A stretch of DNA of 45,113 nt from positions 1 through 45,113 of the forward strand of contig JAQVJV010000006.1 in assembly GCA_028695025.1 (NCBI GenBank), written 5' to 3'. This document shows, piece after piece, positions 15,084 to 22,538 of this stretch (positions are counted from its first letter, which is position 1; the number at the start of each line of letters is the position of its first letter). Under the pieces are notes generated by a model, which was given only the letters and a program-made list of their open reading frames with translations, was not told the origin of the DNA and made no database searches. This stretch comes from Candidatus Moraniibacteriota bacterium. GTDB lineage: Bacteria; Patescibacteriota; Minisyncoccia; Moranbacterales; UBA11712. The position numbers were made by a program, and so were the translations under genes.

Positions 15084-15809
15084 TCAGCTTCCTAATCTCA
15101 TCTTCATTTCAATCTCCCGCAAGGCGCTTTTGGCTTTGAGGTCGCGCGGACGGAGCTTCAGCACCATCTTGAATGACTCTTTCGCGTCTTTTATGTTTCC
15201 GATCCCCATATAATAATCCCCGATTTCGCGATAAGCCTCGATATCTCTCGGATTCTCGGCGATGCGGTATATGAGAGCGGCTTCCCGCACCTTGTCTTCC
15301 GGCAGAGGTTCTTTTTTGAGCACGACCGGCGGAGCTTCCGGTTTTCTCCGGACGATCACTTCACTGCCAACCATCTGGCGCACGCTCCCGTGATCTTCCA
15401 TAATATCCATGGAAATTTCCTCGGCTTGCTCAATTTTTTGGATTATCTCCTCCTCGTGGCTACTTTTTGCCATGTCTTCCTCGAATTTTTCCGCTTTTTT
15501 CGCATCCCGCCTCGCCCGCAAATTCGAAGCCCATTCGGAGAACAGCTGTTCAATTTTCCTGAACACGTTTTTCGTTCCCAAAAGGACCTTTTCCAGAAAA
15601 TGAAGAAAGCTCTTTCCCAGCCCGGAAAACCTGCTCTTCCAATTCTTTTTCTCACCGGCTGGATTTTCAATCCTTGCTTGCAAAGCGCTTATTTTTTTGA
15701 ATTCCCCTGATTTTTTCCCGAGGATCACAATAAGCCCGGCGAGAGCAATGACGAGTATCACCGGCGGCATATATATCCAAAACGAATTGTTCGAAAATTG
15801 GCTAAACAT
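15084..15809 (-). CDS. Membrane-anchored TPR protein
   Basis: A 241-residue protein with one N-terminal transmembrane segment (about 13-33), a charged helical middle (about 40-150, Lys/Glu/Ala-rich and probably coiled) and a C-terminal TPR pair (about 175-238, with AALIYRIAENPRDIEAYREIGDYYMGIGN and a following repeat ending DLKAKSALREIE). TPRs mediate protein contacts; no enzyme motif is visible. Its start overlaps the ricT-like stop by 8 nt, making it the fourth gene of rpsB-tsf-ricT-TPR. The partner is unknown; position suggests a link to the PSP1 protein or to translation genes, but that is inference. Confidence 0.8.
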   Translation of the reverse strand: MFSQFSNNSFWIYMPPVILVIALAGLIVILGKKSGEFKKISALQARIENPAGEKKNWKSRFSGLGKSFLHFLEKVLLGTKNVFRKIEQLFSEWASNLRARRDAKKAEKFEEDMAKSSHEEEIIQKIEQAEEISMDIMEDHGSVRQMVGSEVIVRRKPEAPPVVLKKEPLPEDKVREAALIYRIAENPRDIEAYREIGDYYMGIGNIKDAKESFKMVLKLRPRDLKAKSALREIEMKMRLGS

Positions 15810-16584
15810 CCTTTATTTTTACTTCGATACGGTTCCCATTTTCAAGTTCGACAAAAACTGTTTCGGTGAGAGCGTTCATTTTTTTGACAATTCCTTTTCC
15901 TTCTTTTGTCTTGATTTCCTGCCTGATTTCCGGCATTTTTTCGAGCATTTTTTGGTATTGCCCGGCTTCGTAAGCAAGACAGCACATCAGTCTTCCGCAA
16001 AGCCCCGAAATTCTTTCCGACCCCCGGTGGACAATTTGCTGGGACTTGGCCATATCCGAAGTGATGCTCGGCAGATCGTCGCTGAAGCGGATGCAACAGA
16101 GTTCTCGCCCGCATATTCCATACCCGCCGGAGCTGCGCGCTTCGTCCCGGGCGCCCACTTGATGGAGCCGGATGGAACGCTGGAATTTTTTGGAAAGGGT
16201 TTTCACCAGTTCGCGAAAATCAATCCGGCCGTCTGCAATGAAAGCAAAGGAAACCATCCCTCCGTCGAAAGAATACGATGCGCCGACGATTTTCATCGGA
16301 AGATCGCTCTTCCTCACCTCATCGCGGCAAATTTTGACAGCTTCCGCTTCTTTCTCCCGGTTGCTTTTAACAAGGTTCACGTCCCGCAAATTCGCCTTCC
16401 TTACTAGCTTGACTTCTGCGCAATTCCCCGGCTTCTTCTCCTCCGTGATAACTTTTTCCACAATCGCCGAATTTGTCCCTTCCTCGCTCTCCACAATCAC
16501 CAAGTCGCCTTTTTCCAGCGAATGGCTTGTTTTCGCGAAGCATCGGCTCTCCCAGGGACGGATTTTGAGAAAAATGAGGCTCAT
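15802..16584 (-). CDS. ricT: PSP1/RicT (YaaT)-like protein
   Basis: A 260-residue cytoplasmic protein of the PSP1 family. The C-terminal PSP1 region has the family cysteine motifs: GGYGICGRELCC (about 153-164) and GLCGRLMCCLAYE (about 193-205). In Bacillus, YaaT/RicT with YlbF and YmcA forms an Fe-S-containing complex that binds RNase Y and affects mRNA maturation, sporulation and competence. Whether the partners exist here cannot be told. The gene abuts tsf with no gap (16584/16585) and overlaps the TPR gene by 8 nt. The family call is firm; the Bacillus function is extrapolated. Confidence 0.88.
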   Translation of the reverse strand: MSLIFLKIRPWESRCFAKTSHSLEKGDLVIVESEEGTNSAIVEKVITEEKKPGNCAEVKLVRKANLRDVNLVKSNREKEAEAVKICRDEVRKSDLPMKIVGASYSFDGGMVSFAFIADGRIDFRELVKTLSKKFQRSIRLHQVGARDEARSSGGYGICGRELCCIRFSDDLPSITSDMAKSQQIVHRGSERISGLCGRLMCCLAYEAGQYQKMLEKMPEIRQEIKTKEGKGIVKKMNALTETVFVELENGNRIEVKIKDV

Positions 16585-17181
16585 TTATATTTCCAACCGG
16601 GAAAACTTTTCGACTTTGATATTTTCTCCGATTTTGGCAATTTTCTCTTTGATCAGCTCATCGACAGTAACATCCGGATCTTTGACAAATGGTTGCGCAA
16701 GAAGCGACATTTCCTCAAAGTGCTTCGCGGTTTTTCCGGCGATTATCTTTTCCAGGATTTCTGCCGGCTTCTTCTCGTTGGCGAATTCCTCCCGGGCAAC
16801 CTTTTCAAATTCGTCCTTTTCTTCGGCGCTCACGTCTTCAATCGACAAATATTTCGGATTGGCCGCCGCAATATGCATGGCAAGGTCGTGCGCCAATTCC
16901 TGAAATTCGGAATTTTTGGCCACAAAATCGGTTTCGCAAAGCAATTCAACCATAGCGCCGATTTTTCCGTTGCCGTGGACATACGTTGCCACAACGCCCT
17001 CGCCGGTTTCCCGTCCGGCTTTTTTCCGGGCTTTTTCCTTTCCGCGCCGGCGCAGGCTTTCAACCGCTTTTTCCAAATCCCCTTCCGTTTCCACGAGAGC
17101 GTTCCGGCATTCCATGATGCTTGCCCCGGTTTGGTCCCGCAAGGTTTTCACCAATTCGGCGGTTATTTTTATTTCACCCAT
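16585..17181 (-). CDS. tsf: Translation elongation factor Ts
   Basis: Guanine nucleotide exchange factor for EF-Tu. It starts with an UBA-like N-terminal domain (residues 5-55, VKTLRDQTGASIMECRNAL) followed by the exchange core containing TDFVAKN (about 88-94). At 198 residues it is a short EF-Ts, as in Thermus and several CPR genomes, rather than the 283-residue E. coli form with duplicated core subdomains. It sits 20 nt after rpsB in the conserved rpsB-tsf pair. Confidence 0.95.
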   Translation of the reverse strand: MGEIKITAELVKTLRDQTGASIMECRNALVETEGDLEKAVESLRRRGKEKARKKAGRETGEGVVATYVHGNGKIGAMVELLCETDFVAKNSEFQELAHDLAMHIAAANPKYLSIEDVSAEEKDEFEKVAREEFANEKKPAEILEKIIAGKTAKHFEEMSLLAQPFVKDPDVTVDELIKEKIAKIGENIKVEKFSRLEI

Positions 17182-17201
17182 ATATTTGAGGTTTTAATAG
17201 C

Positions 17202-17996
17202 TTATGAATTTTTTTGGCCCGCTTTTTCAGCCTTGGCCGCCTGTTTGGCCTTGGCAATATTTTTGGCCACGAGGCCCAAGATATACTTGAGCGCGGAAAG
17301 AGCATCGTCATTGGCCGGAATCGGAAAATCAACCAGTGTCGGATCCGTATTGGTATCCGTGATAGCCACTGTCGGAATTCCCGCGCGGCGCGCCTCTTTC
17401 ACGGCAAGATCGCTATCTTTGATATCAATGATGAAAACGGCTTGGGGGAGTTTTTCCATCCGCTTGATCCCGCCCATTTTTTCATCCATCCGTTCAACTT
17501 CCTTTTTGATCCGGCTTTGCTCGTATTTGGTATATTTCTTGATTTCTTCGCTGTTGATCAGGCTCTCCTGATCATTGAAATATTTGATGCGGCGCTTGAT
17601 TTCTCCAAAATTGGTGAAAGTCCCGCCCAACCAGCGGTTTTTGACATAAGGCATATCAAGGGCAGCTGCCACCTCCTCGACCAGGTTCCGGGCTTGCGGC
17701 TTGGTCCCGACGAAAAGAATTTTTCCTCCGTTTTCAACAGTATTCGCGAGAAATTCCAAAGCTTCCTTGAAAAGGCCTTCGGTTTTCTCGAGATCGATGA
17801 TGTGGATATTATTCTTTACGCCGAAAATATATTCTTTCATTTTCGGGTTCCATCGGGAATTTTTGTGCCCGAAATGGAGTCCTGCCCGAAGCATGCTGGC
17901 GATATCGAGCTCCAGTTTTTCATAAGAAAAACCAGCCGCTTTTTCCGGGCTGTTCGCAGTTTGCCCCTCGATCGGGGCCTTTTGGTCATTTTTCAT
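17202..17996 (-). CDS. rpsB: 30S ribosomal protein S2
   Basis: A 264-residue ribosomal protein. Family blocks are [61 protein letters not shown] and the C-terminal [13 protein letters not shown] and [16 protein letters not shown] short N-terminal extension (about 25 residues) and a Lys/Ala-rich tail flank the core. It is the first gene of rpsB-tsf-ricT-TPR, with a promoter about 97 nt upstream and a leader containing a GC-rich self-complementary stretch. Confidence 0.96.
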   Translation of the reverse strand: MKNDQKAPIEGQTANSPEKAAGFSYEKLELDIASMLRAGLHFGHKNSRWNPKMKEYIFGVKNNIHIIDLEKTEGLFKEALEFLANTVENGGKILFVGTKPQARNLVEEVAAALDMPYVKNRWLGGTFTNFGEIKRRIKYFNDQESLINSEEIKKYTKYEQSRIKKEVERMDEKMGGIKRMEKLPQAVFIIDIKDSDLAVKEARRAGIPTVAITDTNTDPTLVDFPIPANDDALSALKYILGLVAKNIAKAKQAAKAEKAGQKNS

Positions 17997-18086
17997 GGTT
18001 TTTTCCTTTAATTATCATCTTCTACCCCTCGAACCACCCCGCTAGTGGGGACAAGGAATTTCCCTTGAGGAGTATGCTTATTAACG
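17997..18086 (-). promoter_or_regulatory. rpsB leader with GC-rich hairpin
   Basis: The predicted 90-nt leader contains a near-palindromic CCCCACTAGCGGGG element (about 18035-18055). It could be an attenuator or an S2-responsive site. There is no T-run after it, so a simple terminator is unlikely. Confidence 0.3.
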
Positions 18087-18092
18087 CAAATA

Positions 18093-18121
18093 ATCTTATC
18101 AAAAAGCGCGGGACTTGTCAA
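18093..18121 (-). promoter_or_regulatory. rpsB promoter
   Basis: -35 TTGACA (18116-18121), 17-bp spacer, -10 TAAGAT (18093-18098). The -35 overlaps that of the divergent rpmE promoter. Confidence 0.6.
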
Positions 18122-18143
18122 TCATATATATTTATGCTAGGAT
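18115..18143 (+). promoter_or_regulatory. rpmE promoter
   Basis: -35 TTGTCA (18115-18120), 17-bp spacer, -10 TAGGAT (18138-18143). The predicted start near 18150 gives a leader of about 29 nt to the rpmE ATG. Confidence 0.55.
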
Positions 18144-18178
18144 TTCTAGGTAAATTTACTAATCTTACCCCATATATT

Positions 18179-18556
18179 ATGAAGAAAAATATCCACCCAA
18201 AATACCATTCCGAAGCCAAAATCATCTGCGCTTGCGGAAACATCATCACCACCGGATCCGTGAAGCCGGAAATCAAAGTCGAAGTCTGTTCGGCTTGCCA
18301 CCCGTTTTATACCGGCAAAAAGCGCTTGGTCGACACCACCGGCCGGGTTGACCGCTTCAAAAAACGGATGAGCAAAACCGAGCAAATGACCGCCGAAAAA
18401 CTGAAACGGGTTGAAGAGAAAAAAGCCGCCAAAAAGGCTTCGACTGCCAAGGTTGCCAAAAAGAAGGTTGTAAAAAAAGTTGCGAAGCCTGCCCGCAGTG
18501 CTACGCGAAGCGTTGCAGGCGGGAAGAAGGTTGTAAAGAAAGTAGCAAAGAAATAA
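18179..18556 (+). CDS. rpmE: 50S ribosomal protein L31 with long basic tail
   Basis: The L31 core (residues 1-70) begins [10 protein letters not shown] and has the zinc-type cysteines C-x-C (ICACGN) and C-x-x-C (VCSACHP), then FYTGKK and a [13 protein letters not shown] block. The start at 18179 is chosen because homology begins there; the frame opens earlier without family similarity. The product is 125 residues against about 70 normally. The last 50 or so are Lys/Ala/Val-rich repeats (KKVVKKVAK type), interrupted by a translated palindrome ([13 protein letters not shown]). It is followed by an intrinsic terminator. Confidence 0.93.
   Translation: MKKNIHPKYHSEAKIICACGNIITTGSVKPEIKVEVCSACHPFYTGKKRLVDTTGRVDRFKKRMSKTEQMTAEKLKRVEEKKAAKKASTAKVAKKKVVKKVAKPARSATRSVAGGKKVVKKVAKK
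18487..18523. repeat. Palindromic element inside rpmE
   Basis: Outer pairing GCCTGC/GCAGGC (or CCCGC/GCGGG) with an inner hairpin ACGC-GAA-GCGT. It is translated in frame within the basic tail of L31 and contrasts with the A-rich Lys codons on either side. Confidence 0.6.
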
Positions 18557-18574
18557 GCATAAAACACTTCTCGA

Positions 18575-18601
18575 CAAAAAGCGCCGTTATGGCGCTTTTT
18601 T
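18575..18601 (+). terminator. rpmE intrinsic terminator
   Basis: AAAAAGCGCC-GTTAT-GGCGCTTTTTT: a stem of up to 10 bp ending in a T-run. The last T residues also form the start of a TTGACA box for the next gene. Confidence 0.85.
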
Positions 18602-18628
18602 GACAATAAAATCAAATTTTGCGAATAT
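18600..18628 (+). promoter_or_regulatory. Possible prfA-prmC promoter
   Basis: A perfect -35 TTGACA at 18600-18605 abuts the rpmE terminator. The -10 is weak (GAATAT, 18623-18628). Confidence 0.35.
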
Positions 18629-18649
18629 TAGGATTAGGAATTGGTAATT

Positions 18650-19711
18650 ATGAAAAGTCAAATCGACGCCCTGAAAACCGAATACGAAACCCTAAAAACC
18701 GGGATGGGGAATCCCGCGGTGGTTTCCGACGCACAAAAAATGAAAACCATAGGGCGCCGCATGGCCGAACTTGAGGAAATCATGCAAAAAATCGCGGAAC
18801 TTGAAGAAATCCAAAAATTCATGCACGACAACGCCGATATCATGAACAACGAAAAAGACGAAGAATTGAAAAGTATGGCTATGGAGGAGAACATCACCCT
18901 TGCCAAACGGAAAGAGGATGCGGAAAATGACCTCAAAAGATTGATCATTCCCAAGGATCCGAACGACGCCAAAAACGTAATCGTGGAAATCCGGGCCGGA
19001 GCCGGCGGCGACGAATCAGCCCTTTTCGCCGCAGAGCTTCTCAAAATGTATCTCCGCTACGCCGAAAAAAACGGCTGGCGGGCGGCTGTTTTGAGCTCAA
19101 GCGCGAATTCCATCGGCGGATACAAAGAAGTGATCGCGAGCATTGATGGCGGGGGGGTATATGGCAAAATGAAATATGAATCCGGCGTGCATCGCGTCCA
19201 ACGGGTGCCGGAAACGGAAAAATCCGGACGCATCCACACTTCAACCGCCACTGTGGCGGTCCTTCCCGAAGCGGAAGAAGTGGATCTTGAAATCAACCCC
19301 AAGGATTTGCGCATCGACACCTTCTGCTCCTCCGGACCGGGCGGACAGAGCGTCAACACGACTTATAGCGCCGTCCGCATCACCCATATCCCCACCGGAA
19401 CAATTGTTTCCTGCCAGGACGAAAAATCCCAGATCAAGAACCGCGAGAAAGCCATGAAAGTCTTGCGATCGCGCCTCCTCGCCGCCGAAGAAGAGCGCAA
19501 AATGAAAGAACTGGGCGCCGAAAGGAAGAGCCAGATCGGCACGGGAGACCGCAGTGAAAAAATCCGGACGTATAATTTTCCCCAAGACCGCATTACCGAC
19601 CACCGCATCAAGGAAAATTGGAGCAACATCGGAACAATTCTCGACGGAGACCTCGGAAAAATCATTGATGTTTTGGAAGAAGAAGACGTGAAGAGAAAGA
19701 TAAATACATAA
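18650..19711 (+). CDS. prfA: Peptide chain release factor 1
   Basis: Releases the finished peptide at UAA/UAG. The GGQ loop is at about 231-233 ([16 protein letters not shown]). The RF1-type anticodon-like tripeptide is P-E-T ([14 protein letters not shown]) where most RF1 have P-A-T or P-V-T; RF2 would have SPF. An N-terminal coiled coil (1-95) and C-terminal [16 protein letters not shown] complete the family pattern. The ATG at 18650 is preferred over the in-frame TTG at 18641, because AGGA lies 10 nt before the ATG. The product is about 353 residues, normal length. It is followed 14 nt later by prmC, its modifying enzyme. Confidence 0.95.
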   Translation: MKSQIDALKTEYETLKTGMGNPAVVSDAQKMKTIGRRMAELEEIMQKIAELEEIQKFMHDNADIMNNEKDEELKSMAMEENITLAKRKEDAENDLKRLIIPKDPNDAKNVIVEIRAGAGGDESALFAAELLKMYLRYAEKNGWRAAVLSSSANSIGGYKEVIASIDGGGVYGKMKYESGVHRVQRVPETEKSGRIHTSTATVAVLPEAEEVDLEINPKDLRIDTFCSSGPGGQSVNTTYSAVRITHIPTGTIVSCQDEKSQIKNREKAMKVLRSRLLAAEEERKMKELGAERKSQIGTGDRSEKIRTYNFPQDRITDHRIKENWSNIGTILDGDLGKIIDVLEEEDVKRKINT

Positions 19712-19725
19712 TTTATCGCGAATTT

Positions 19726-20592
19726 ATGACCATCAGGGAATCACTGGCGAAATATGCTTTTGCGAATAAAATCTCCCCACTCGATGCGGAGATTCTTTTG
19801 TCTTTGGCCCTGAAAAAGCCCAAGGAATATATCATCGCCCATCCGGAAAAGAAGTTGACCCGCTTGCAAGAAAAAAAATATCAGCATTTCACAAACAGAA
19901 GGCTTGCCGGCGAGCCGGTCGCTTATATCGCCGGCCGGAAAGAATTTTTCGGTTTGGATTTTGAAGTGGATAAGCATGTCCTGATACCCCGTCCGGAGAC
20001 TGAATTGGTGGTTGAAAGGGTGCTTGATAAAATGCAAAATGCAAAATGCAAAATTCCGGATGCCATCATCGACGTCGGCACCGGATCCGGAAATATAATC
20101 ATAGCGCTTGCTAAAAATGTTAAAAATAAAAAAATAAATTTTTACGCTCTTGATATTTCCAAAGACGCACTTTCCGTTGCGAAGAAAAATGCGAAGAAAA
20201 ATAAGGCGGCAAAAAAAATTAAATTCATCCAATCGTATTTATTGGATTATTTTTTGAAACAAAAAAATTTATCTAGTAAAAATATTTTTATCATTGCCAA
20301 TCTTCCCTATGTTTCAAAAGAAAATTATAAAGCAAATTTTAAAAATCTAAAATTCGAACCAAGCAGTGCGTTGGTCAGTGGAAAAGACGGATTGCATCAC
20401 TATAAAAAATTATTTGGGCAGATAAAGAATTCACTGCCGTCCGTTGATCATTGTTCGTTGTTCATCGAAATCAGTCCCGAACAAAAACCGGAAATATTGC
20501 GAGAAATAAAAAGCCTTTTCCCCTCCGCAAAACCCCGATTTTCCAAAGATTTGGCCGGAAAATGGCGAATAGTGGAATTTAAAATAACTTGA
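19726..20592 (+). CDS. prmC: Release factor glutamine methyltransferase
   Basis: SAM-dependent enzyme that N5-methylates the GGQ glutamine of RF1/RF2. The 288-residue sequence has the N-terminal helical domain with PVAYIAGRKEFFGLDF and LIPRPETE (about 80-97), motif I DVGTGSGNI (about 122-130), and the catalytic tetrapeptide. The last reads N192-L-P-Y rather than the usual N-P-P-Y. A GKDGL block and a C-terminal beta strand follow. A 7-bp tandem repeat inserts KMQNAKCK between two conserved blocks. The pairing prfA-prmC is classical. The base composition is clearly more AT-rich in the second half than in prfA. Confidence 0.93.
   Translation: MTIRESLAKYAFANKISPLDAEILLSLALKKPKEYIIAHPEKKLTRLQEKKYQHFTNRRLAGEPVAYIAGRKEFFGLDFEVDKHVLIPRPETELVVERVLDKMQNAKCKIPDAIIDVGTGSGNIIIALAKNVKNKKINFYALDISKDALSVAKKNAKKNKAAKKIKFIQSYLLDYFLKQKNLSSKNIFIIANLPYVSKENYKANFKNLKFEPSSALVSGKDGLHHYKKLFGQIKNSLPSVDHCSLFIEISPEQKPEILREIKSLFPSAKPRFSKDLAGKWRIVEFKIT
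20029..20055 (+). repeat. Heptamer tandem repeat in prmC
   Basis: Three copies of AAAATGC followed by AAAAT. Three heptamers make 21 nt, so the reading frame is preserved. It lies between conserved blocks of PrmC. Confidence 0.6.
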
Positions 20593-20600
20593 TATGCAAA

Positions 20601-20634
20601 AGAGGCTAGATCTCCAATCGGAGGTCTAGTCTCT
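20601..20634 (+). terminator. Long hairpin after prmC
   Basis: 15-nt arms AGAGGCTAGATCTCC and GGAGGTCTAGTCTCT pair with two G-U wobbles around a 4-nt loop. It starts 8 nt after the prmC stop. The tail is A-rich rather than T-rich, so it may protect the 3' end or terminate inefficiently. Confidence 0.5.
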
Positions 20635-20663
20635 AAAATAATCTCGGAGAATAAAAAAATTAA

Positions 20664-20701
20664 TAATAAAAAACGTAGAAGCGCCCCGCGAGGGCGCTTC
20701 T
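20664..20701 (-). terminator. Terminator of the lysine-rich micro-gene
   Basis: Stem AGAAGCGCC/GGGCGCTTCT (20677-20701), followed on the minus strand by TACGTTTTTTATTATTAATTTTTTT. Confidence 0.75.
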
Positions 20702-20733
20702 AACTTCTATTGCAAAAAGAAAGTTGGTTCAGC

Positions 20734-20814
20734 CTATCTTTTCTTTTTTTTCTTAGCAACCTTTTTCTTTTTCTTCGCTACCTTTTTCTTTGCAGCCTTT
20801 TTTTTCTTTGCCAT
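20734..20814 (-). CDS. 26-aa lysine-rich micro-protein
   Basis: A complete small gene: promoter TTGCAA-17-TATAAT, a near-perfect Shine-Dalgarno (AAGGGAGGTGAT) 4 nt before ATG, an ORF of 26 codons and a strong terminator. The product starts MAKKKKAAKKKVAKK, continues in the same style and ends in Arg. It contains only M, A, K, V and R: 18 Lys, 4 Ala, 2 Val. Such a polycation should bind nucleic acid. It resembles the KKVAKK tail of L31 in this window and, loosely, histone-H1-like bacterial tails. No family can be assigned. The arrangement of signals makes it much more likely real than a chance ORF. Confidence 0.75.
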   Translation of the reverse strand: MAKKKKAAKKKVAKKKKKVAKKKKKR

Positions 20815-20878
20815 TTATATCACCTCCCTTCGATTTTAAATTTTATTTTTATTTCAAAAATATTTCTTGGCTGGTTTT

Positions 20879-20907
20879 ATTATAGTAGTAATATTTTTCA
20901 ATTGCAA
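20879..20907 (-). promoter_or_regulatory. Promoter of the micro-gene
   Basis: -35 TTGCAA (20902-20907), 17-bp spacer, perfect -10 TATAAT (20879-20884). The leader is about 58 nt. Confidence 0.6.
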
Positions 20908-20943
20908 GTCAAAAAAGTTATCCACAGGCAACTTTTTTTTATT

Positions 20944-22455
20944 TTACATCCCGAGGATGTTTGTTTGTTCCGGGATGTACACTTCGAATAATTTTTTCGT
21001 TCCGTTCGTTTCGTCGAGGAAATAATAAATTCCGTTTCCCGTGTCGTACGAACTTGTGAAGTTGTCGGAATTATATTTGAAGACGTTGTCAACGATCCGA
21101 TGGTCGCGGGAGTCCAGCTCGATTATTTTCACTGTCCCTTGGGTGCTGAAAAAAACATGCTCATAGTCGCGATACCAAAAAATATTTTTTATGGGAACGG
21201 AGAAGCGGACAACCTGCTGGATTTCATTTTCCTCGCGCCGCGGCTGGACGTCCCATTCCCGCAGGAACATGGCGCCGATGTCATTATTCGTCCAAAACAG
21301 GAGCTTCTTGCCGTCATTCGAAAATTGGACGCCTTGGACTCCGTCTTTTATCTTTTTGAGAATTTCCCCGGTTTCCCCATCGTTGTGCACGAAAAATTCG
21401 CCGTCTTCGGAAATTACGGCCTGCCGTTTGTCGTCGTAGGAAATGATCCGGATATCGCCCGGCGCTTCGGAAAAATCAATCGGCGTGAAAATAAGCTGTT
21501 CCTCATTCTTCCCCTCGAGATCGGTTTTGTAGATGATATTGTTTTTCCGTACCACATAAAGAGCGCTCGATGACAGGTCATAAGCCGCAACATCCGGGCT
21601 GATAAGGTCGGTTTTCCGGGTATCAAGATCGACGCGATATAAACTGGTACTTTCCTCGTCGGACGTTTTTGCCAAGAAATATAGTTCCTGCTGGGAATCC
21701 GGGCTCCAACGCGCATGATTTTTTTCCGCGAGGCCGCTCATTTGGGAAAGAAGCATCGGCTCTGTTTTCTGTTCCGAGTCGACAATGGCAAAATCTTTTC
21801 CGCTTTCCGCTTCAAACGGAACCAGCATCGTTTTTTCATCGCTGTTCCATTCGATATTATCGTGGATATTTTTGGAAAACTCCGCATTGCCAGCTGAATA
21901 TATCAAAGCGGGAACATTGGTGCTCATAAGGAGCGACCAAATTTCCATCTTGTTTCCATCCTTTTTCACCAACGCGATTTTTTTTCCGAAAGGCGAGGGG
22001 AAATACCTTTCAGCCCCTTCTCCCGCCAGTTCTTTCGACGTCAAACTCTTTGAAGTGAGAAGGACATTCCAGAATTCCGTTGACAATCCGCTGTGCACTT
22101 CTATATTTTTTCCCCAAGTGCTGTAATTATCGGCAGTTACTTTCACATCGTAATTTCCCGGCCGCAAGCCGTTGATGGTGATGGAGTTATTGATTATATC
22201 GAGGGACCTGGTCGGCTGAAGTTCTCCGTCAAGATAAACGTTCACGCTGGAAGGCGTCGATTTGATCGTTACCGAACCGCTGTGGATGAATATATTTTTA
22301 TACTGGTCGAAACGGTATCCCTGGGAATAAAGGACCGCTAAAGGAGTGGTCACCAAAAACAAAAGCACGAAGACAAAGAAAAAAATATTGCGATAAATTC
22401 GGGGCATAGCGAGAATTAATTGCTTTAATAGTTTCATAGTAGGCCATGCTTGCAT
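20944..22455 (-). CDS. Membrane-anchored PEGA domain / beta-propeller protein
   Basis: A 503-residue envelope protein. A transmembrane segment (about 23-45) is followed by a PEGA domain (about 60-135, with SGSVTIKSTPSSVNVYLDGE and INGLRPGNYDVKVTADNY). A large beta-rich region then runs from about 145 to 495, with WD40/TolB-like turns such as ARWSPDSQ, VQFSNDGKKLLF and IEWNSDEKTMLV. PEGA domains occur in surface-exposed proteins, and the propeller suggests protein or glycan binding. An in-frame Met at 22437 (MKLLKQL) is an equally good start, since neither has a clear Shine-Dalgarno. Proteins of this architecture are common in Parcubacteria; exact function is unknown. Confidence 0.85.
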   Translation of the reverse strand: MQAWPTMKLLKQLILAMPRIYRNIFFFVFVLLFLVTTPLAVLYSQGYRFDQYKNIFIHSGSVTIKSTPSSVNVYLDGELQPTRSLDIINNSITINGLRPGNYDVKVTADNYSTWGKNIEVHSGLSTEFWNVLLTSKSLTSKELAGEGAERYFPSPFGKKIALVKKDGNKMEIWSLLMSTNVPALIYSAGNAEFSKNIHDNIEWNSDEKTMLVPFEAESGKDFAIVDSEQKTEPMLLSQMSGLAEKNHARWSPDSQQELYFLAKTSDEESTSLYRVDLDTRKTDLISPDVAAYDLSSSALYVVRKNNIIYKTDLEGKNEEQLIFTPIDFSEAPGDIRIISYDDKRQAVISEDGEFFVHNDGETGEILKKIKDGVQGVQFSNDGKKLLFWTNNDIGAMFLREWDVQPRREENEIQQVVRFSVPIKNIFWYRDYEHVFFSTQGTVKIIELDSRDHRIVDNVFKYNSDNFTSSYDTGNGIYYFLDETNGTKKLFEVYIPEQTNILGM

Positions 22456-22475
22456 ATTTGTCTAATCTTCAAAGC

Positions 22476-22507
22476 ACCAAAAAACCGGCGGTTGCCGGTT
22501 CTTTGGT
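22476..22507 (-). terminator. Terminator of the 22539 gene
   Basis: AACCGGC-GGTT-GCCGGTT (22483-22500) with an A-run on the plus strand that is a T-run on the minus transcript. Flanking CCAAA/TTTGG can extend the stem. Confidence 0.75.
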
Positions 22508-22538
22508 TTGTATAAAAAAGAACAATATTTTCAAAAAA

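Noticed and set aside
20918-20926. Perfect DnaA box TTATCCACA near the micro-gene
   Set aside because: A single box without clustering. The same 9-mer occurs inside galU near 33734, and no dnaA, dnaN or gidA gene is close, so no origin is claimed.
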